Shown here: positions 45,618-55,500 of the stretch, piece by piece
Layout of the letters: each line of letters opens with the position of its first letter
Numbering within the stretch: position 1 is the stretch's first letter
Assembly: GCF_000956405.1 (NCBI RefSeq)
Contig: NZ_JYIV01000025.1
Location: 62,001-126,000 of the forward strand
Direction of reading: 5' to 3'
DNA length: 64,000 nt
Source of the DNA: Microbacterium oxydans
Lineage (GTDB): Bacteria > Actinomycetota > Actinomycetes > Actinomycetales > Microbacteriaceae
Notes under the pieces: model-generated
What the model saw: the letters and a program-made list of their open reading frames with translations, nothing else
Told to the model about the DNA's origin: nothing
Databases searched by the model: none
Translations under genes and position numbers: made by a program

Positions 45618-46913
45618 ATGACTCCTCCTGTGCACGGCCAGACGGCGCGCTCGGCACCCGATCCCGGATCTGCTGAGCGCGCCGTCACGGCTGTGTGGCG
45701 CATCGAGTCGGCGCGCATCGTCGGCTCGCTCACCCGGATGGTGGGTGACTTCGGGCTCGCCGAAGACCTGGCCCAGGAAGCACTGGTCGATGCGTTGCAG
45801 CAGTGGCCGGTCGAGGGCGTTCCCCGCAACGCCGGGGCCTGGCTCACGGCGGTCGCGAAGCGCAAGGCCATCGACCGTTGGCGTCGCCAGGAACGGCTCG
45901 ACGACAGGGTGGCCCTGCTCGCGCATGACCTCGAGCGGGAACAGGCGGAGGGCGGTGACCTGCTGTGGGATCCGGACGCCGTGGATGACGACGTGCTGCG
46001 CCTGATCTTCATCTCCTGCCATCCGGTTCTCGCCAAGGAGGCTCAGGTCGCTCTGACGCTGCGTGTCGTCGGTGGGCTGTCGAGTGAGGAGATCGCCCGC
46101 GCGTTCCTGGTGCCGACCGCGACCGTGCAGCAGCGCATCGTCCGCGCGAAGAAGACGCTCGCCGCCGCGAACGCTCCGTTCGAGGTTCCGCCCCGAGACG
46201 AGCGCACTCAGCGCATCGGTGCGATCCTCGGGGTGCTGTATCTGATCTTCAACGAGGCGCACGCCGCGAGCAGCGGACCCGAATGGATGCGCCCTGAGCT
46301 GAGCGACGAGGCCATCCGCCTCACTCGGGTGCTCGCCACGCTCATGCCCCAGGAACCCGAGGTGCACGGTCTGCTGGCGCTCATGGAGCTCACGGCGGCG
46401 CGGTTCGCCGCCCGGGTGGACGGAAACGGGGACCCCGTGCTGCTGGCCGATCAGGACCGCAGACGCTGGGATCGGAGTCGTATCGCGCGGGGACGGGCCT
46501 CTCTCGCCAGCGCCGACGCGCTCGGCCGCGGCCGGGGGACGTATTGTCTGCAGGCGGCGATCGCGGAGTCCCATGCCGTGGCCGCGTCGGTCGATGAGAC
46601 GGACTGGGATCGGATCGTCCTGCTGTACGAGGCGCTGGGGCGCATCTCCCCGTCGCCGGTGGTGGAACTCAATCGAGCGGCGGCTGTCGCGATGGCCACA
46701 GGCCCCGCCTCGGCGCTGCGCATCATCGACGAGCTGTCGGACTCCGGGGTGCTGCGGGGCTACCATCTGCTGCCGGCCACGCGAGGGGAGCTGCTGCGTC
46801 GACTCGGTCGTGAGGAAGAGGCCCGCAGCGAATTCGCGACTGCGGCCATGCTCGCCGGCAATGATCGCGAGCGCACGCTGCTGGAGCGCAAGGCGCAGGG
46901 CGCACAGAAATGA
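45618..46913 (+). CDS. ECF RNA polymerase sigma factor, ECF42-like
   Basis: A 431-residue sigma factor. Region 2 (about 30-100; MVGDFGLAEDLAQEALVDAL) and region 4 (about 140-195; GLSSEEIARAFLVPTATVQQRI) are followed by an extension of over 200 residues with IGAILGVLYLIFNEAH and TPR-like helices. That extension and the DGPF neighbour are the hallmarks of group ECF42. No anti-sigma factor is encoded nearby, so the extension probably governs activity. An in-frame ATG at 45618 is the best start. Confidence 0.9.
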   Translation: MTPPVHGQTARSAPDPGSAERAVTAVWRIESARIVGSLTRMVGDFGLAEDLAQEALVDALQQWPVEGVPRNAGAWLTAVAKRKAIDRWRRQERLDDRVALLAHDLEREQAEGGDLLWDPDAVDDDVLRLIFISCHPVLAKEAQVALTLRVVGGLSSEEIARAFLVPTATVQQRIVRAKKTLAAANAPFEVPPRDERTQRIGAILGVLYLIFNEAHAASSGPEWMRPELSDEAIRLTRVLATLMPQEPEVHGLLALMELTAARFAARVDGNGDPVLLADQDRRRWDRSRIARGRASLASADALGRGRGTYCLQAAIAESHAVAASVDETDWDRIVLLYEALGRISPSPVVELNRAAAVAMATGPASALRIIDELSDSGVLRGYHLLPATRGELLRRLGREEEARSEFATAAMLAGNDRERTLLERKAQGAQK

Positions 46914-46954
46914 CCCGCCCCCTTCGGTAGCGCGAAGCTGCCGAAGAGGGCGGG
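46914..46954. terminator. Bidirectional terminator between the sigma gene and glsB-like gene
   Basis: An 18-bp stem with two wobbles around CCCGCCCCCTTCGGTAGC and a 5-base loop, beginning directly after the sigma stop and lying before the convergent gene's stop. Confidence 0.85.
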
Positions 46955-46974
46955 CGTCTGGATCCGGAGGATCG

Positions 46975-47247
46975 TCAGTCGTTGACCTTCTGGCCACGGC
47001 CGGCGATCAGGCCGTAGATCAGCAGCACGATGATCGAACCGCCGATGGCGAGGAGCCAGGTGCCGAGGTCCCAGAACTCCGTCAGCGGACGGTTCAGGAT
47101 CAAGCTGCCGAGCCAGCCGCCGAGCAGTGCACCGACGACGCCGAGAAGCAGCGTGATGAACCATCCGCCGCCCTGCTTGCCGGGCAGGATCAGCTTCGCG
47201 ATGGCTCCGGCGATGAGGCCGAGAAGAAGAAAGCCGAGAAAACTCAT
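46975..47247 (-). CDS. GlsB/YeaQ/YmgE family stress-response membrane protein
   Basis: A 90-residue protein with three hydrophobic helices and the transglycosylase-associated pattern GLIAGAIAKLILPGKQGGGW plus LLGVVGALLGGWLG. Induced under envelope stress in other bacteria. AAGGAG lies before the ATG. Confidence 0.92.
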   Translation of the reverse strand: MSFLGFLLLGLIAGAIAKLILPGKQGGGWFITLLLGVVGALLGGWLGSLILNRPLTEFWDLGTWLLAIGGSIIVLLIYGLIAGRGQKVND

Positions 47248-47358
47248 GGTCAGCTCCTTGGGTCAGGAGCCCCGGGGTGCCGGGGCCTCGTGACGTCTAC
47301 TGTGCCCGGCCCCGGAATCATGTGCCAACCCCTTGCGCGCGGCCTCCCGGATATGGCA

Positions 47359-47392
47359 AGAGGCCCGCCTCCCTTGCAGGAGACGGGCCTCT
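47359..47392 (-). terminator. Terminator of the Bax inhibitor-like gene
   Basis: A 14-bp stem (AGAGGCCCG...) with one mismatch and a 6-base loop, 17 bases after the stop of the minus-strand gene. Confidence 0.8.
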
Positions 47393-47409
47393 CGGCGACA
47401 CGGGTCGCG

Positions 47410-48330
47410 TCAGTTGTTGCCGCGGGCGATCGCGATGATCCGCAGGATCTCGACGTAGAGCCAGACGACCGTGACCATGATGCCGAAGGCGCCGAGCCAG
47501 CCGTACTTGCGAGGAGCGCCGTTGCGGACGCCCTGCTGGATCTGGTCGAAGTCGAGCACCAGCGAGTACGCGGCCATGATCACGACGAGGACGCCGATGA
47601 TGAGTCCGAGCGGGATGCCGAAGATCTTGGTGCTAAACAGGCCGAACGCGTTGTCGTTGATGCCGGTCCACATGAGGACGAGGTTCAGCAGGGAGAAGAC
47701 CAGGTAGCCGATCATCGCGATCATGAAGATCTTGGTCGCCTTCTTCGACGCGCGGATCTTGCCGCTCGCGAAGAGAGCGAGAGTGACGCCGACGACCGAG
47801 ACGGTCGCGAGCGTCGCCTGGAAGACGATGCCGGGCCAGCGCACCTCGAAGAACGCCGAGATGCCACCGATGAACAGACCCTCGAACGCCGCGTAGGCGA
47901 AGATCAGTGCGGGGCGCACCTTCTTGCGCGAGGTGAAGGTGATGACCATGGCGAGCACGAAACCGCCGAGCGCCCCGAGCGCCCACGGCAGCACGCTGAC
48001 GGCGGCGGGGTTGTACGGGTCGTAGCGGGGCACGTCGAGTCCACCGAGCGTCAGCACCCAGCCGATGGCGGCGGTGACGAGGAGGATGCCGAACAGGCCG
48101 GCGGTCTTCCAGACGGTGTCCTCGACCGACATGCGGTCGGTCTCGATGGCACCGGCGGGCGGCGCCGCGTACATGCCCTCGAGCTGCGCGTTGGCGGCAG
48201 CGTCCATCGCCCCGTGCTGGAGCGAGGCACTCTGCGCGCCCTGGGCAGCCTGAGGTCCGCCCGGGTACGTCGCGACGTTGCGCGGGTCCTGCTGCTGGAA
48301 AGCAGGGTTGTTGAAAGCGAAGTTGCTCAT
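47410..48330 (-). CDS. Bax inhibitor-1/YccA family membrane protein
   Basis: A 306-residue protein. About 65 residues of Gln/Ala/Pro-rich cytoplasmic N terminus are followed by seven membrane helices, the last containing DFDQIQQGVRNGAPRKYGWLGAFG, the signature near the acidic pore residues of the BI-1 family. Such proteins are pH-sensitive Ca2+ leak channels or modulators of membrane proteolysis. GGAG precedes the ATG. Confidence 0.92.
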   Translation of the reverse strand: MSNFAFNNPAFQQQDPRNVATYPGGPQAAQGAQSASLQHGAMDAAANAQLEGMYAAPPAGAIETDRMSVEDTVWKTAGLFGILLVTAAIGWVLTLGGLDVPRYDPYNPAAVSVLPWALGALGGFVLAMVITFTSRKKVRPALIFAYAAFEGLFIGGISAFFEVRWPGIVFQATLATVSVVGVTLALFASGKIRASKKATKIFMIAMIGYLVFSLLNLVLMWTGINDNAFGLFSTKIFGIPLGLIIGVLVVIMAAYSLVLDFDQIQQGVRNGAPRKYGWLGAFGIMVTVVWLYVEILRIIAIARGNN

Positions 48331-48420
48331 TGGTGGGCCTCACTCCAAAGGGGGGTAGTAGGTCTCTCCCCTCCACGATACTCGGCAGGGGGCGCCGCCG
48401 GGGTGTTCTACGCTGAGAGC

Positions 48421-49407
48421 GTGCCCAGGAATTCCCCCCTCGTCATCGGGCACCGCGGTGCGCCCGGCTACCGTCCGGAGCACAGCCGCTCCTCCTACGA
48501 ACTCGCCCTCGCCATGGGGGTGGATGCGGTCGAGCCCGACGTGGTGGCGACCAAGGACGGCGTGCTCATCGTGCGTCACGAGAACGAGATCTCGGGCACG
48601 ACCGATGTGGCGGACCATCCCGAGTTCGCCGACCGCAAGACGACCAAGCGCGTCGACGGAGACGCGCTGACCGGCTGGTTCACCGAGGACTTCACCTGGG
48701 CGGAGCTGTCCACCCTGCGTATCAGGGAGCGTCTGCCGGAGGTGCGGGCCTCGAGTGCGAGTTTCGACGGCGCTCAGCAGATCCTGCGCCTGCGCGACGT
48801 GCTCGACATCGTGCGTGAGGGGTCGACCGAGCACGGGCGTGAGATCGGCGTGGTGCTCGAGGTCAAGCACGCCACCTACTTCGCGAGTCTCGGCCTGGAC
48901 CTGGCCCCGCTCATCGACCAGGAGCTGCGTGAGGCGGGATGGGCCGCGGGCGAGCTGCCACTGGTCATCGAGAGCTTCGAGTCGACGGTGCTCGGACAGC
49001 TGCGCGAGCGCGGCATCTCGGCCTCGTACATCTACCTGATCGAAGCCTCGGGGCGTCCCTACGACCTCCTGGTGGCCGAGGGCAAGCGGGCTCTCACGTA
49101 CAAGGAGACGGTCGCGCCGAAGGGGCTCGATGCTCTCGTCGGCCGGTTCGACGGCATCAGCGTGAGCAAGAAGATGCTGCTCGATCGCGGCAACACGATC
49201 GTCGCGGATGCCCATGCGCGAGGTCTGCAGGTCTTCACGTGGACGTGTCGACCGGAGAACGCCTTCCTCGCCGCCGAGTTCCGCGGGGCGGGCGGTCGCG
49301 GAGAGTTCGGCGACTACGAGGCGGAGTGGAGCGTCATCGCACGCCAGGGCATCGATGGGGTGTTCGTGGATCACCCGGATCTGGGCGTCGCCTTCTTCCG
49401 CGGCTGA
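48421..49407 (+). CDS. Glycerophosphodiester phosphodiesterase
   Basis: A 328-residue GDPD-fold hydrolase releasing an alcohol and glycerol-3-phosphate. Motifs: IGHRGAPGYRPEHS (catalytic His near 10), AVEPDVVATKDG, VLIVRHE and C-terminal DGVFVDHPDL. No signal peptide, so cytoplasmic. GTG at 48421 after TACGCT (48409-48414) and six bases, so probably leaderless. Confidence 0.93.
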   Translation: MPRNSPLVIGHRGAPGYRPEHSRSSYELALAMGVDAVEPDVVATKDGVLIVRHENEISGTTDVADHPEFADRKTTKRVDGDALTGWFTEDFTWAELSTLRIRERLPEVRASSASFDGAQQILRLRDVLDIVREGSTEHGREIGVVLEVKHATYFASLGLDLAPLIDQELREAGWAAGELPLVIESFESTVLGQLRERGISASYIYLIEASGRPYDLLVAEGKRALTYKETVAPKGLDALVGRFDGISVSKKMLLDRGNTIVADAHARGLQVFTWTCRPENAFLAAEFRGAGGRGEFGDYEAEWSVIARQGIDGVFVDHPDLGVAFFRG

Positions 49408-49424
49408 GGCATTCCCCGACCCGG

Positions 49425-49886
49425 TCAGAGCGGGCCGAGCACGCTCTTCACGTCGCGGTCGAGCGTCAGCGTGCGCAAAGGTCCGAGGATCTCCCGTTCC
49501 TCGAATCGGAAGTGCGACTCCATGATCGCCGCGATCCCGTCGAGATGTCCGCCGATCGTCGCCGAGTCATCCCCTCGCTCCGCCGCACTGCGCAGCGAGG
49601 CGAGCAGGTGGGCGAGCATCGAGTGATCCTGCATGAGCTTGTCGATGACTCCGCCGAGCTCGGGATGTTCGGCGCGGAGGGAGGGGAAGAGCTGTCGGTC
49701 TTCTGCACCGTGGTGACCGTCGAGAGCGGCGCAGAAGCCGATGCAGTAGAGCACGAGCTCCGACGTGGCGTCCGGGACTTCCTGCCCCTGATCGAGAGCC
49801 TCGCGGGTCGCGGCGAGGGCGGCACGCAGGCGGGAATGCGCCGAGCGCAGCTCCTGATCCCACGCGATCAGACGGGCGGAATCCAT
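49425..49886 (-). CDS. Hemerythrin-like domain protein
   Basis: A 153-residue four-helix protein with His/Glu residues spaced as in hemerythrin domains (ALDGHHGAEDRQLFPSL, MQDHSMLAHLL, ESHFRFEEREILG), which bind a di-iron centre and sense O2 or NO, or repair iron clusters. The ATG at 49886 is preceded by TACACT and six bases; that -10 is part of a 15-base tandem repeat. Confidence 0.9.
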   Translation of the reverse strand: MDSARLIAWDQELRSAHSRLRAALAATREALDQGQEVPDATSELVLYCIGFCAALDGHHGAEDRQLFPSLRAEHPELGGVIDKLMQDHSMLAHLLASLRSAAERGDDSATIGGHLDGIAAIMESHFRFEEREILGPLRTLTLDRDVKSVLGPL

Positions 49887-49891
49887 CGGGC

Positions 49892-49942
49892 CAGTGTAGA
49901 TCGGCGCAGTGTAGATCCGCGCAGTGGAGATCGGCGCAGTGT
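49892..49942. repeat. 15-base tandem repeat carrying the hemerythrin -10 box
   Basis: CAGTGTAGATCGGCG (49892-49906), CAGTGTAGATCCGCG (49907-49921), CAGTGGAGATCGGCG (49922-49936) and a partial fourth copy. On the minus strand each unit ends in CTACACTG or CTCCACTG, so the -10 TACACT is present twice, with a third TCCACT version. The unit adjoining the gene is at the N6 distance from the ATG. Confidence 0.9.
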
Positions 49943-49956
49943 CGGCAGCGTCTCGC

Positions 49957-50355
49957 TCAGAGGGTGCGGTCGAAGGCGCCGCGGCGTGTGGAGACGATCT
50001 CCTTGCCCAATGGCATGAGGGAGACGGGGACCATCTTGAAGTCCGCGATGCCCATCGGGATGCCGATGATCGTGATGCACAGCAGGATGCCCGAGACGAT
50101 GTGGCCGATCGCGAGCCACCAGCCGGCGAGGATCACCCAGAGCACGTTGCCGAGGAACGAGCCGACTCCGGCGGTCGGCTTGCTGATGACCTCTCGTCCG
50201 AAGGGCCAGATCGCATAGGCGGCGATGCGGAACGAGGCGATCGCCCAGGGGATCGTCACGATCGGGATGCACAGCAGGATTCCGGCCAGGACGTACCCGA
50301 GGAACAGGGCCCAGCCGGCCAGGATGACCCAGATGATGTTGAGGATCGTGCGCAT
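49957..50355 (-). CDS. YccF domain membrane protein
   Basis: A 132-residue protein made of two YccF-type repeats, each with a pair of hydrophobic helices (LNIIWVILAGWALFLGYVLA and LGNVLWVILAGWWLAIGHIV), joined by a loop with IWPFGREV. Function unknown. Its -10 may be CACAAT (50367-50362), six bases before the ATG. It is divergent from the ABC transporter genes. Confidence 0.92.
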   Translation of the reverse strand: MRTILNIIWVILAGWALFLGYVLAGILLCIPIVTIPWAIASFRIAAYAIWPFGREVISKPTAGVGSFLGNVLWVILAGWWLAIGHIVSGILLCITIIGIPMGIADFKMVPVSLMPLGKEIVSTRRGAFDRTL

Positions 50356-50442
50356 GAGCCGATTGTGTCACCACCGTCGCCGGGACTGAGCATCCGCCCG
50401 GAGGTCCCGGATGGGACGGTGTCCGGATGCCAGACTGACCGC

Positions 50443-51402
50443 ATGACCGGAATCGTTGTGCAAGACGTCAGCAGAGCGTTCGGGGCGGTGCAGGCGGTGA
50501 GGGGTGCCACGCTCCGTGCGCAGCCGGGGCGCGTGACCGGCCTCGTGGGGCCGAACGGTGCGGGCAAGACGACGCTGCTCCTGATGCTCGCCTCCCTGCT
50601 CGCTCCCGACTCGGGGACGATCAGCATCGGGGGAGTCGATCCGTCGGTCGATCCGCTCGCCGCGCGCCGTCTGCTCGGCTGGATGCCGGACACGCTCGGT
50701 GCCTGGCCGTCGCTCACGGCTCGGGAGACCATCGTCACGACCTCCCGCCTGTACGGGATCGAGAAGCCCGCGGCGGACGTCCGCGCCCAGCAGCTGCTCG
50801 CCCTCGTCGGTCTCGCCGACCTCGCGGACTCCCCGGCCAAGGTGCTCTCCCGCGGGCAGAAGCAGAAGCTCGGACTCGCGCGGGCCCTCGTGCACGACCC
50901 GCAGATCCTTCTCCTCGATGAGCCCGCCTCCGGTCTCGATCCCGAGGCGCGGGTGCAGCTGCGCGTGCTGTTGCGCGGCCTCGCCGCCGAGGGCCGCACG
51001 GTGCTGATCTCCAGCCACATCCTGTCCGAGCTCGACGAGGTCGTCGACGACGCGGTGTTCCTCGTCGCAGGTTCCGTCGTCGATGCCGCCCCGGCGCAGC
51101 GCGTGATGCGAGCCTGGCGGGTGCGTCTGGCCGGAGCCACGGAGGAGCGGACGAAGGCCGACGCGTGGCAGGTGGCATCGACCCTCGGCATCGCTCCCGA
51201 GTCGCTCGGACAGGATCGGGGTGCCGTGCTCGTCGGCCTGGAAGGGGAGGAGGCCGCAGCGCAGGCACTGCGGCACCTCGTCGAGGCCGGGCTCCCGGTC
51301 GTGGAGTTCGCTCCAGCGCAGAGTCAGCTCGAGCACACCTTCCTCCACCTGCGACAGGCGTCACCGACCCCAGCACCCACCGGAACGGAGGCGGGCGCAT
51401 GA
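50443..51402 (+). CDS. ABC transporter ATP-binding protein
   Basis: A 319-residue ATPase of the ABC-2/drug-export group: Walker A GPNGAGKTT (about 36-44), signature VLSRGQKQKLGLARAL, Walker B ILLLDEPASGLDP. The C-terminal 90 residues are an accessory domain seen in exporters of this type. CAGACT (50431-50436) plus six bases precede the ATG. Coupled to the permease by an ATGA overlap. Confidence 0.92.
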   Translation: MTGIVVQDVSRAFGAVQAVRGATLRAQPGRVTGLVGPNGAGKTTLLLMLASLLAPDSGTISIGGVDPSVDPLAARRLLGWMPDTLGAWPSLTARETIVTTSRLYGIEKPAADVRAQQLLALVGLADLADSPAKVLSRGQKQKLGLARALVHDPQILLLDEPASGLDPEARVQLRVLLRGLAAEGRTVLISSHILSELDEVVDDAVFLVAGSVVDAAPAQRVMRAWRVRLAGATEERTKADAWQVASTLGIAPESLGQDRGAVLVGLEGEEAAAQALRHLVEAGLPVVEFAPAQSQLEHTFLHLRQASPTPAPTGTEAGA

Positions 51403-52418
51403 GCCTCGCGAACATCGGCATCATCGCCCGGCTCGAGCTGACCCAACGGCTGCGCAGCGTGGGGTGGTACGTGATGCTCGGCATCTTCGCCCTGGTGCTG
51501 CTCGGCGTCACTGCCCTGTCTTTCGCGGTGTACTCCTGGGGTGACGCGATCGGCGCCGGCGTCTACTCGATCGTCGTCAACATCGTCCTGCTGCTGGTGG
51601 TGCTGGTCTCGCCGACGCTCAGCGGCAACGCGATCAACGGCGACCGGGATGCTGCGACCCTCGCCGCGGTGCAGGTGACTGCCGCGTCGACCGGCGACAT
51701 CATGCTGGGCAAGCTCGTCGCAGCGGTCGCCACCGGCGGTGCCTTCCTGGCCGTGGCGCTTCCGTTCCTCGGTCTCTCCCTGCTCGGCGGAGGCACGAAT
51801 CCCGTCGTGCTGCTCGTCTCTCTGCTCGTGCTCGCCGCCGAGATCGTGATCGTCGCGGCGATCGGCGTGGGTCTGAGCGGCCTCATCGCCCGCCCGCTGT
51901 TCTCCGTGGCGACGACGTACCTCGTGGTCGCCGCTCTCGTGTTCGGCACGCTGATCACTTTCGGCCTGGGCGGCATGGCGGTGCGCGGCGAGGCCACCGT
52001 CTACTCGCGCCCCTACGATTCGAACGGCGTCCCCGACTGCGACCGCTGGGACGTCAACAGCACGCAGGAGGTGCCGCGGTTCGATCTGGTCTGGTGGACC
52101 CTGGCGGCGAACCCCTTCGTGGTGCTCGCGGATGCCACTCCGACCGAGTACGCGACAGGCGGCTACCCCGTCGACCTGTTCGGTCAGATCAAGTACGGCG
52201 TGCGCAGCGCCCAGCAGTCGCCGCTCGAACAGCGCTGGGACGCATGCGATACCGATGGCGGATACCCCACACCGCGCGATGTCATCGATTCCACGGTGCC
52301 GAGCTGGTTCGTCGGCCTCGGGGTGCAGGTTGTCATCGCCGGATCGCTGTTCGCGGGGGCATGGGTGCGCACCCGCACTCCGGCCCGACGCCTGCCTCCC
52401 GGCACGCGTATCGCCTGA
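51399..52418 (+). CDS. ABC transporter permease
   Basis: A 339-residue membrane protein with about six helices, five of them in the first 190 residues, then a 110-residue extracytoplasmic loop with paired Cys candidates (VPDCDRWD and WDACDTDG) and a last helix near 310-330. Partner of the upstream ATPase; substrate unknown. Confidence 0.88.
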   Translation: MSLANIGIIARLELTQRLRSVGWYVMLGIFALVLLGVTALSFAVYSWGDAIGAGVYSIVVNIVLLLVVLVSPTLSGNAINGDRDAATLAAVQVTAASTGDIMLGKLVAAVATGGAFLAVALPFLGLSLLGGGTNPVVLLVSLLVLAAEIVIVAAIGVGLSGLIARPLFSVATTYLVVAALVFGTLITFGLGGMAVRGEATVYSRPYDSNGVPDCDRWDVNSTQEVPRFDLVWWTLAANPFVVLADATPTEYATGGYPVDLFGQIKYGVRSAQQSPLEQRWDACDTDGGYPTPRDVIDSTVPSWFVGLGVQVVIAGSLFAGAWVRTRTPARRLPPGTRIA

Positions 52419-52571
52419 CGGGAATCGCCACCTCCTGTTCACCTGGTGTGCATCCGAGGGATCCTCGGCGGCCATCCGGAGTCGGTGGTCTGGGCTGGTA
52501 CCCGACTGAGTCCCGTCCGGACCGGCCCCGTGTCTCGCGGAGCTGCCCGCCCAGCCACCCAGGAGTCCTCC

Positions 52572-55500
52572 ATGCCCCGCATGCATCGTGCTGCGGCGGT
52601 CACGGCGGTGTGCGCATTGAGCGCTGCCGCCCTGCTCGCCGCTCCCGCCGTCGCGATCGGCGCCGATCCCGGCATCCGCCCCACCGAAGCGATCTCCGCA
52701 GCTCCGAGCCTCGTGCTGAACGAGATCGTCTACGACGACGCGGCGACCGGCCTCGCCGATCAGGTCGAGATCTACAACGTCGGTACCGAGACGATCGACC
52801 TCACCGGCTGGACGATCGCCGACGAGAAGCGCGACAGCTTCGGCACAGCGCCGGATGGCACGTCGCTCGCACCGGGGGAGTTCCTGGTGCTCGTGAAGGA
52901 TGTCGACTTCGCCTTCGGACTCGGCAAGGGCGATGAGGTCGTCCTGTTCGATCCGAGCGGCGCCGAAGCGGACTCCTACGCATATGCGAAGACCGCTCCG
53001 CTGTCGGTGTGGGCACGGTGCCCTGATGGCACCGGGGCCTGGGCTCCTGCGACGAAGGCGACGCCCGGAGCCGCGAACGACTGCGCGGTCGCGCCCGTCG
53101 ACGGCTCCATCGTCATCAACGAGGTGGACTCGCAGCCCGCCGACTGGGTGGAGTTCTACAACCCCGGCACCGAGGCGCTCGACATCTCGGGCTACGAGAT
53201 CCGCGACAACTCCGACGACCACCGCTGGCAGTTCCGTCCAGGCACGTCGATCTCCGCCGGCGGATTCCTCGTCGTCGAGGAGGGGACCATCGGACTTTCC
53301 GGCGGCGTCGAGGCCGCGTTCCGCGAGCCGATCGGCATCGGCAGCGCCGACCGCATCCGGCTCTTCGACGTCGCGGGGACGATGATCGACGACACCCTGC
53401 CCTGGCAGGGCCACGCGGCGATCGACGGCGACTTCGCCGCAGCCACGCTGGCCCGCTGCCCCGACGGCATCGGGGCGTTCGTCCTCGCCCACCCGACTCC
53501 CGGCGCGACGAACTCGTGCGTCATGCCTGACGTCGTGATCAACGAGATCGAGTCGAACGGCGACACCACCGACTGGGTCGAGATCGTCAACACCGGCGGC
53601 GCGGCGGTCGACCTCTCCGGCTGGACCGTGATGGACAGCGACCCGACGGGGCACGCCGCCGAGACCACGCCGCTCCCGTCCGGGACGATCCTGCAGCCGG
53701 GCGGCTACTTCGTCTTCGACCAGCCGGCGAACTTCGTCTTCGGTCTCGGCAACGGCGACACCGTGACGATCCGCGACGCGAACGGCAACACGGTCGATGA
53801 GCACGTCTACACCGCGCACGCGGCCGGCGTCCTCGCCCGCTGTGCCGACGGCGTCGGGGACTTCGTCGACATCGCGGTCTCGACCAAGGGGCTGCGCAAC
53901 GCCTGCGGCAACCCGGTGCGGATCAACGAGGTCGAGTCCGACGGCGGCTCACCCGACGATTGGGTGGAGCTCGTGAACCCGACGGACGCCGCACTCGATG
54001 TGTCGGGCCTCGTGGTGAAGGATGACGATGACGCGCACGCCTACGCGATTCCGGACGGCACCATCATCGGGGCGGGCGAGTACCTCGTGATCGAGCGGGC
54101 TCAGCTCGGCTTCGGACTCGGCGCGGGCGATGCAGTGCGGGTGTTCGACGGAGATCTGCTCGTGGATTCGACCTCGTGGGGCGATGGCCACGCCGCGACG
54201 ACCTGGGGCCGTTGCCCCGACATGACCGGCTCCTTCGCCGTCACCGCTGCTTCCACGAAGGGCGTCGCGAACGTCTGTGCCGGCGAGGTCGCCGTGGGGA
54301 CGTGGCCCGGCTCGCCCGAGGTGCGCGTGGTGGACAGCATCCCGACGTTCCTCGAAGACAGTTCGGGACTCGACGTGCAGGAGACCGCCGACGGGGCGTT
54401 CCTCTGGGCGGTCGACAACGGCGAGGGGCGCATCTGGAAGCTCGAAGCGCACGCCGACGGCTCGATCACGAAGGTCGACGGCTGGGATGCGGGCAAGCGG
54501 GTGCGCTTCCAGAAGGATGCAGCGAACCCGGGAGCCGCAGGTCCGGACACCGAGGGCATCACGGTCGACGGCGACGGCTTCGTCTACGTCGCATCCGAGC
54601 GCGACAACAGCGCCAAGGGTGTGAACCAGAACATGGTGCTGAAGGTCGATCCCGACGCCTCGGCCGGCGACCTCGTCGCTCAACAGGAGTGGGACCTGAC
54701 CTCGCTGCTGCCCGCGGTGGGAGCGAACCTCGGCATGGAGGCCGTGCAGTGGGTTCCGGACTCCGCGCTCGACGGAAAGCTCTTCGACGACCGGAAGGGC
54801 GCAGCGTACGACCCGAAGGACTATGCGGGACACGGGGGCGGGCTGTTCCTCGTCGCGGTCGAGGACAACGGTCATGTGTACGCCTTCGCCCTCGGCTCCG
54901 ACGGCTCGGCGACGCTGGTCTCGGAGATCGCTCCCGGCCTGGCCGGTGTGATGGCGCTCGACTACGACAGCGTGCGCAACAGTCTCTGGGCGGTGTGCGA
55001 CGACGGGTGTCAGGGGCGCTCGGCCGAGATCACGCTGAACGGAACCGCGCAGCCGGGCATCGCGCACTACGCCCGCCCGGCGGGTATGCCGGACATCAAC
55101 AACGAGGGCTTCGCCACGGCGCCGGCCTCGCTGTCGATCGACGGGCAGCGCCCGGTCTGGTGGTTCGCCGACGGTTTCGCCTCGGAGGCGCTGCGCACCG
55201 GGACCCTCCCCAGCGGCGGCGGCACCCCCGGAGGCGAGAGCCCGCCCCTTCCCGGTACAGAGCTCGTCGACGGCAACCGCGGCGGTCTCACCGTGGATCC
55301 CGCGGTCGCGACGCGAGGGCAGACGGTCACGATCACCGTCGATGCGAAGGCCGCGGGCACGGACGTCGCGGTGTGGATGTACTCCGACCCGATCCGCATC
55401 GCGACGGGCGCGCTCACGGAGGGCGGCACCATCGCGGCGAGGATCCCCACGGATGCGCCGCTCGGCGCACATCGGATCGCGGTGTTCGATGCGAGCGGCG

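Noticed and set aside
46573..48420. Long upstream extension of the glycerophosphodiesterase frame
   Set aside because: It crosses genes on the opposite strand and a terminator; the GTG at 48421 with its own promoter-like hexamer is the real start.
49892..49942. CRISPR-like array at the 15-base repeats
   Set aside because: Units are directly adjacent with no spacers and too short for CRISPR repeats.
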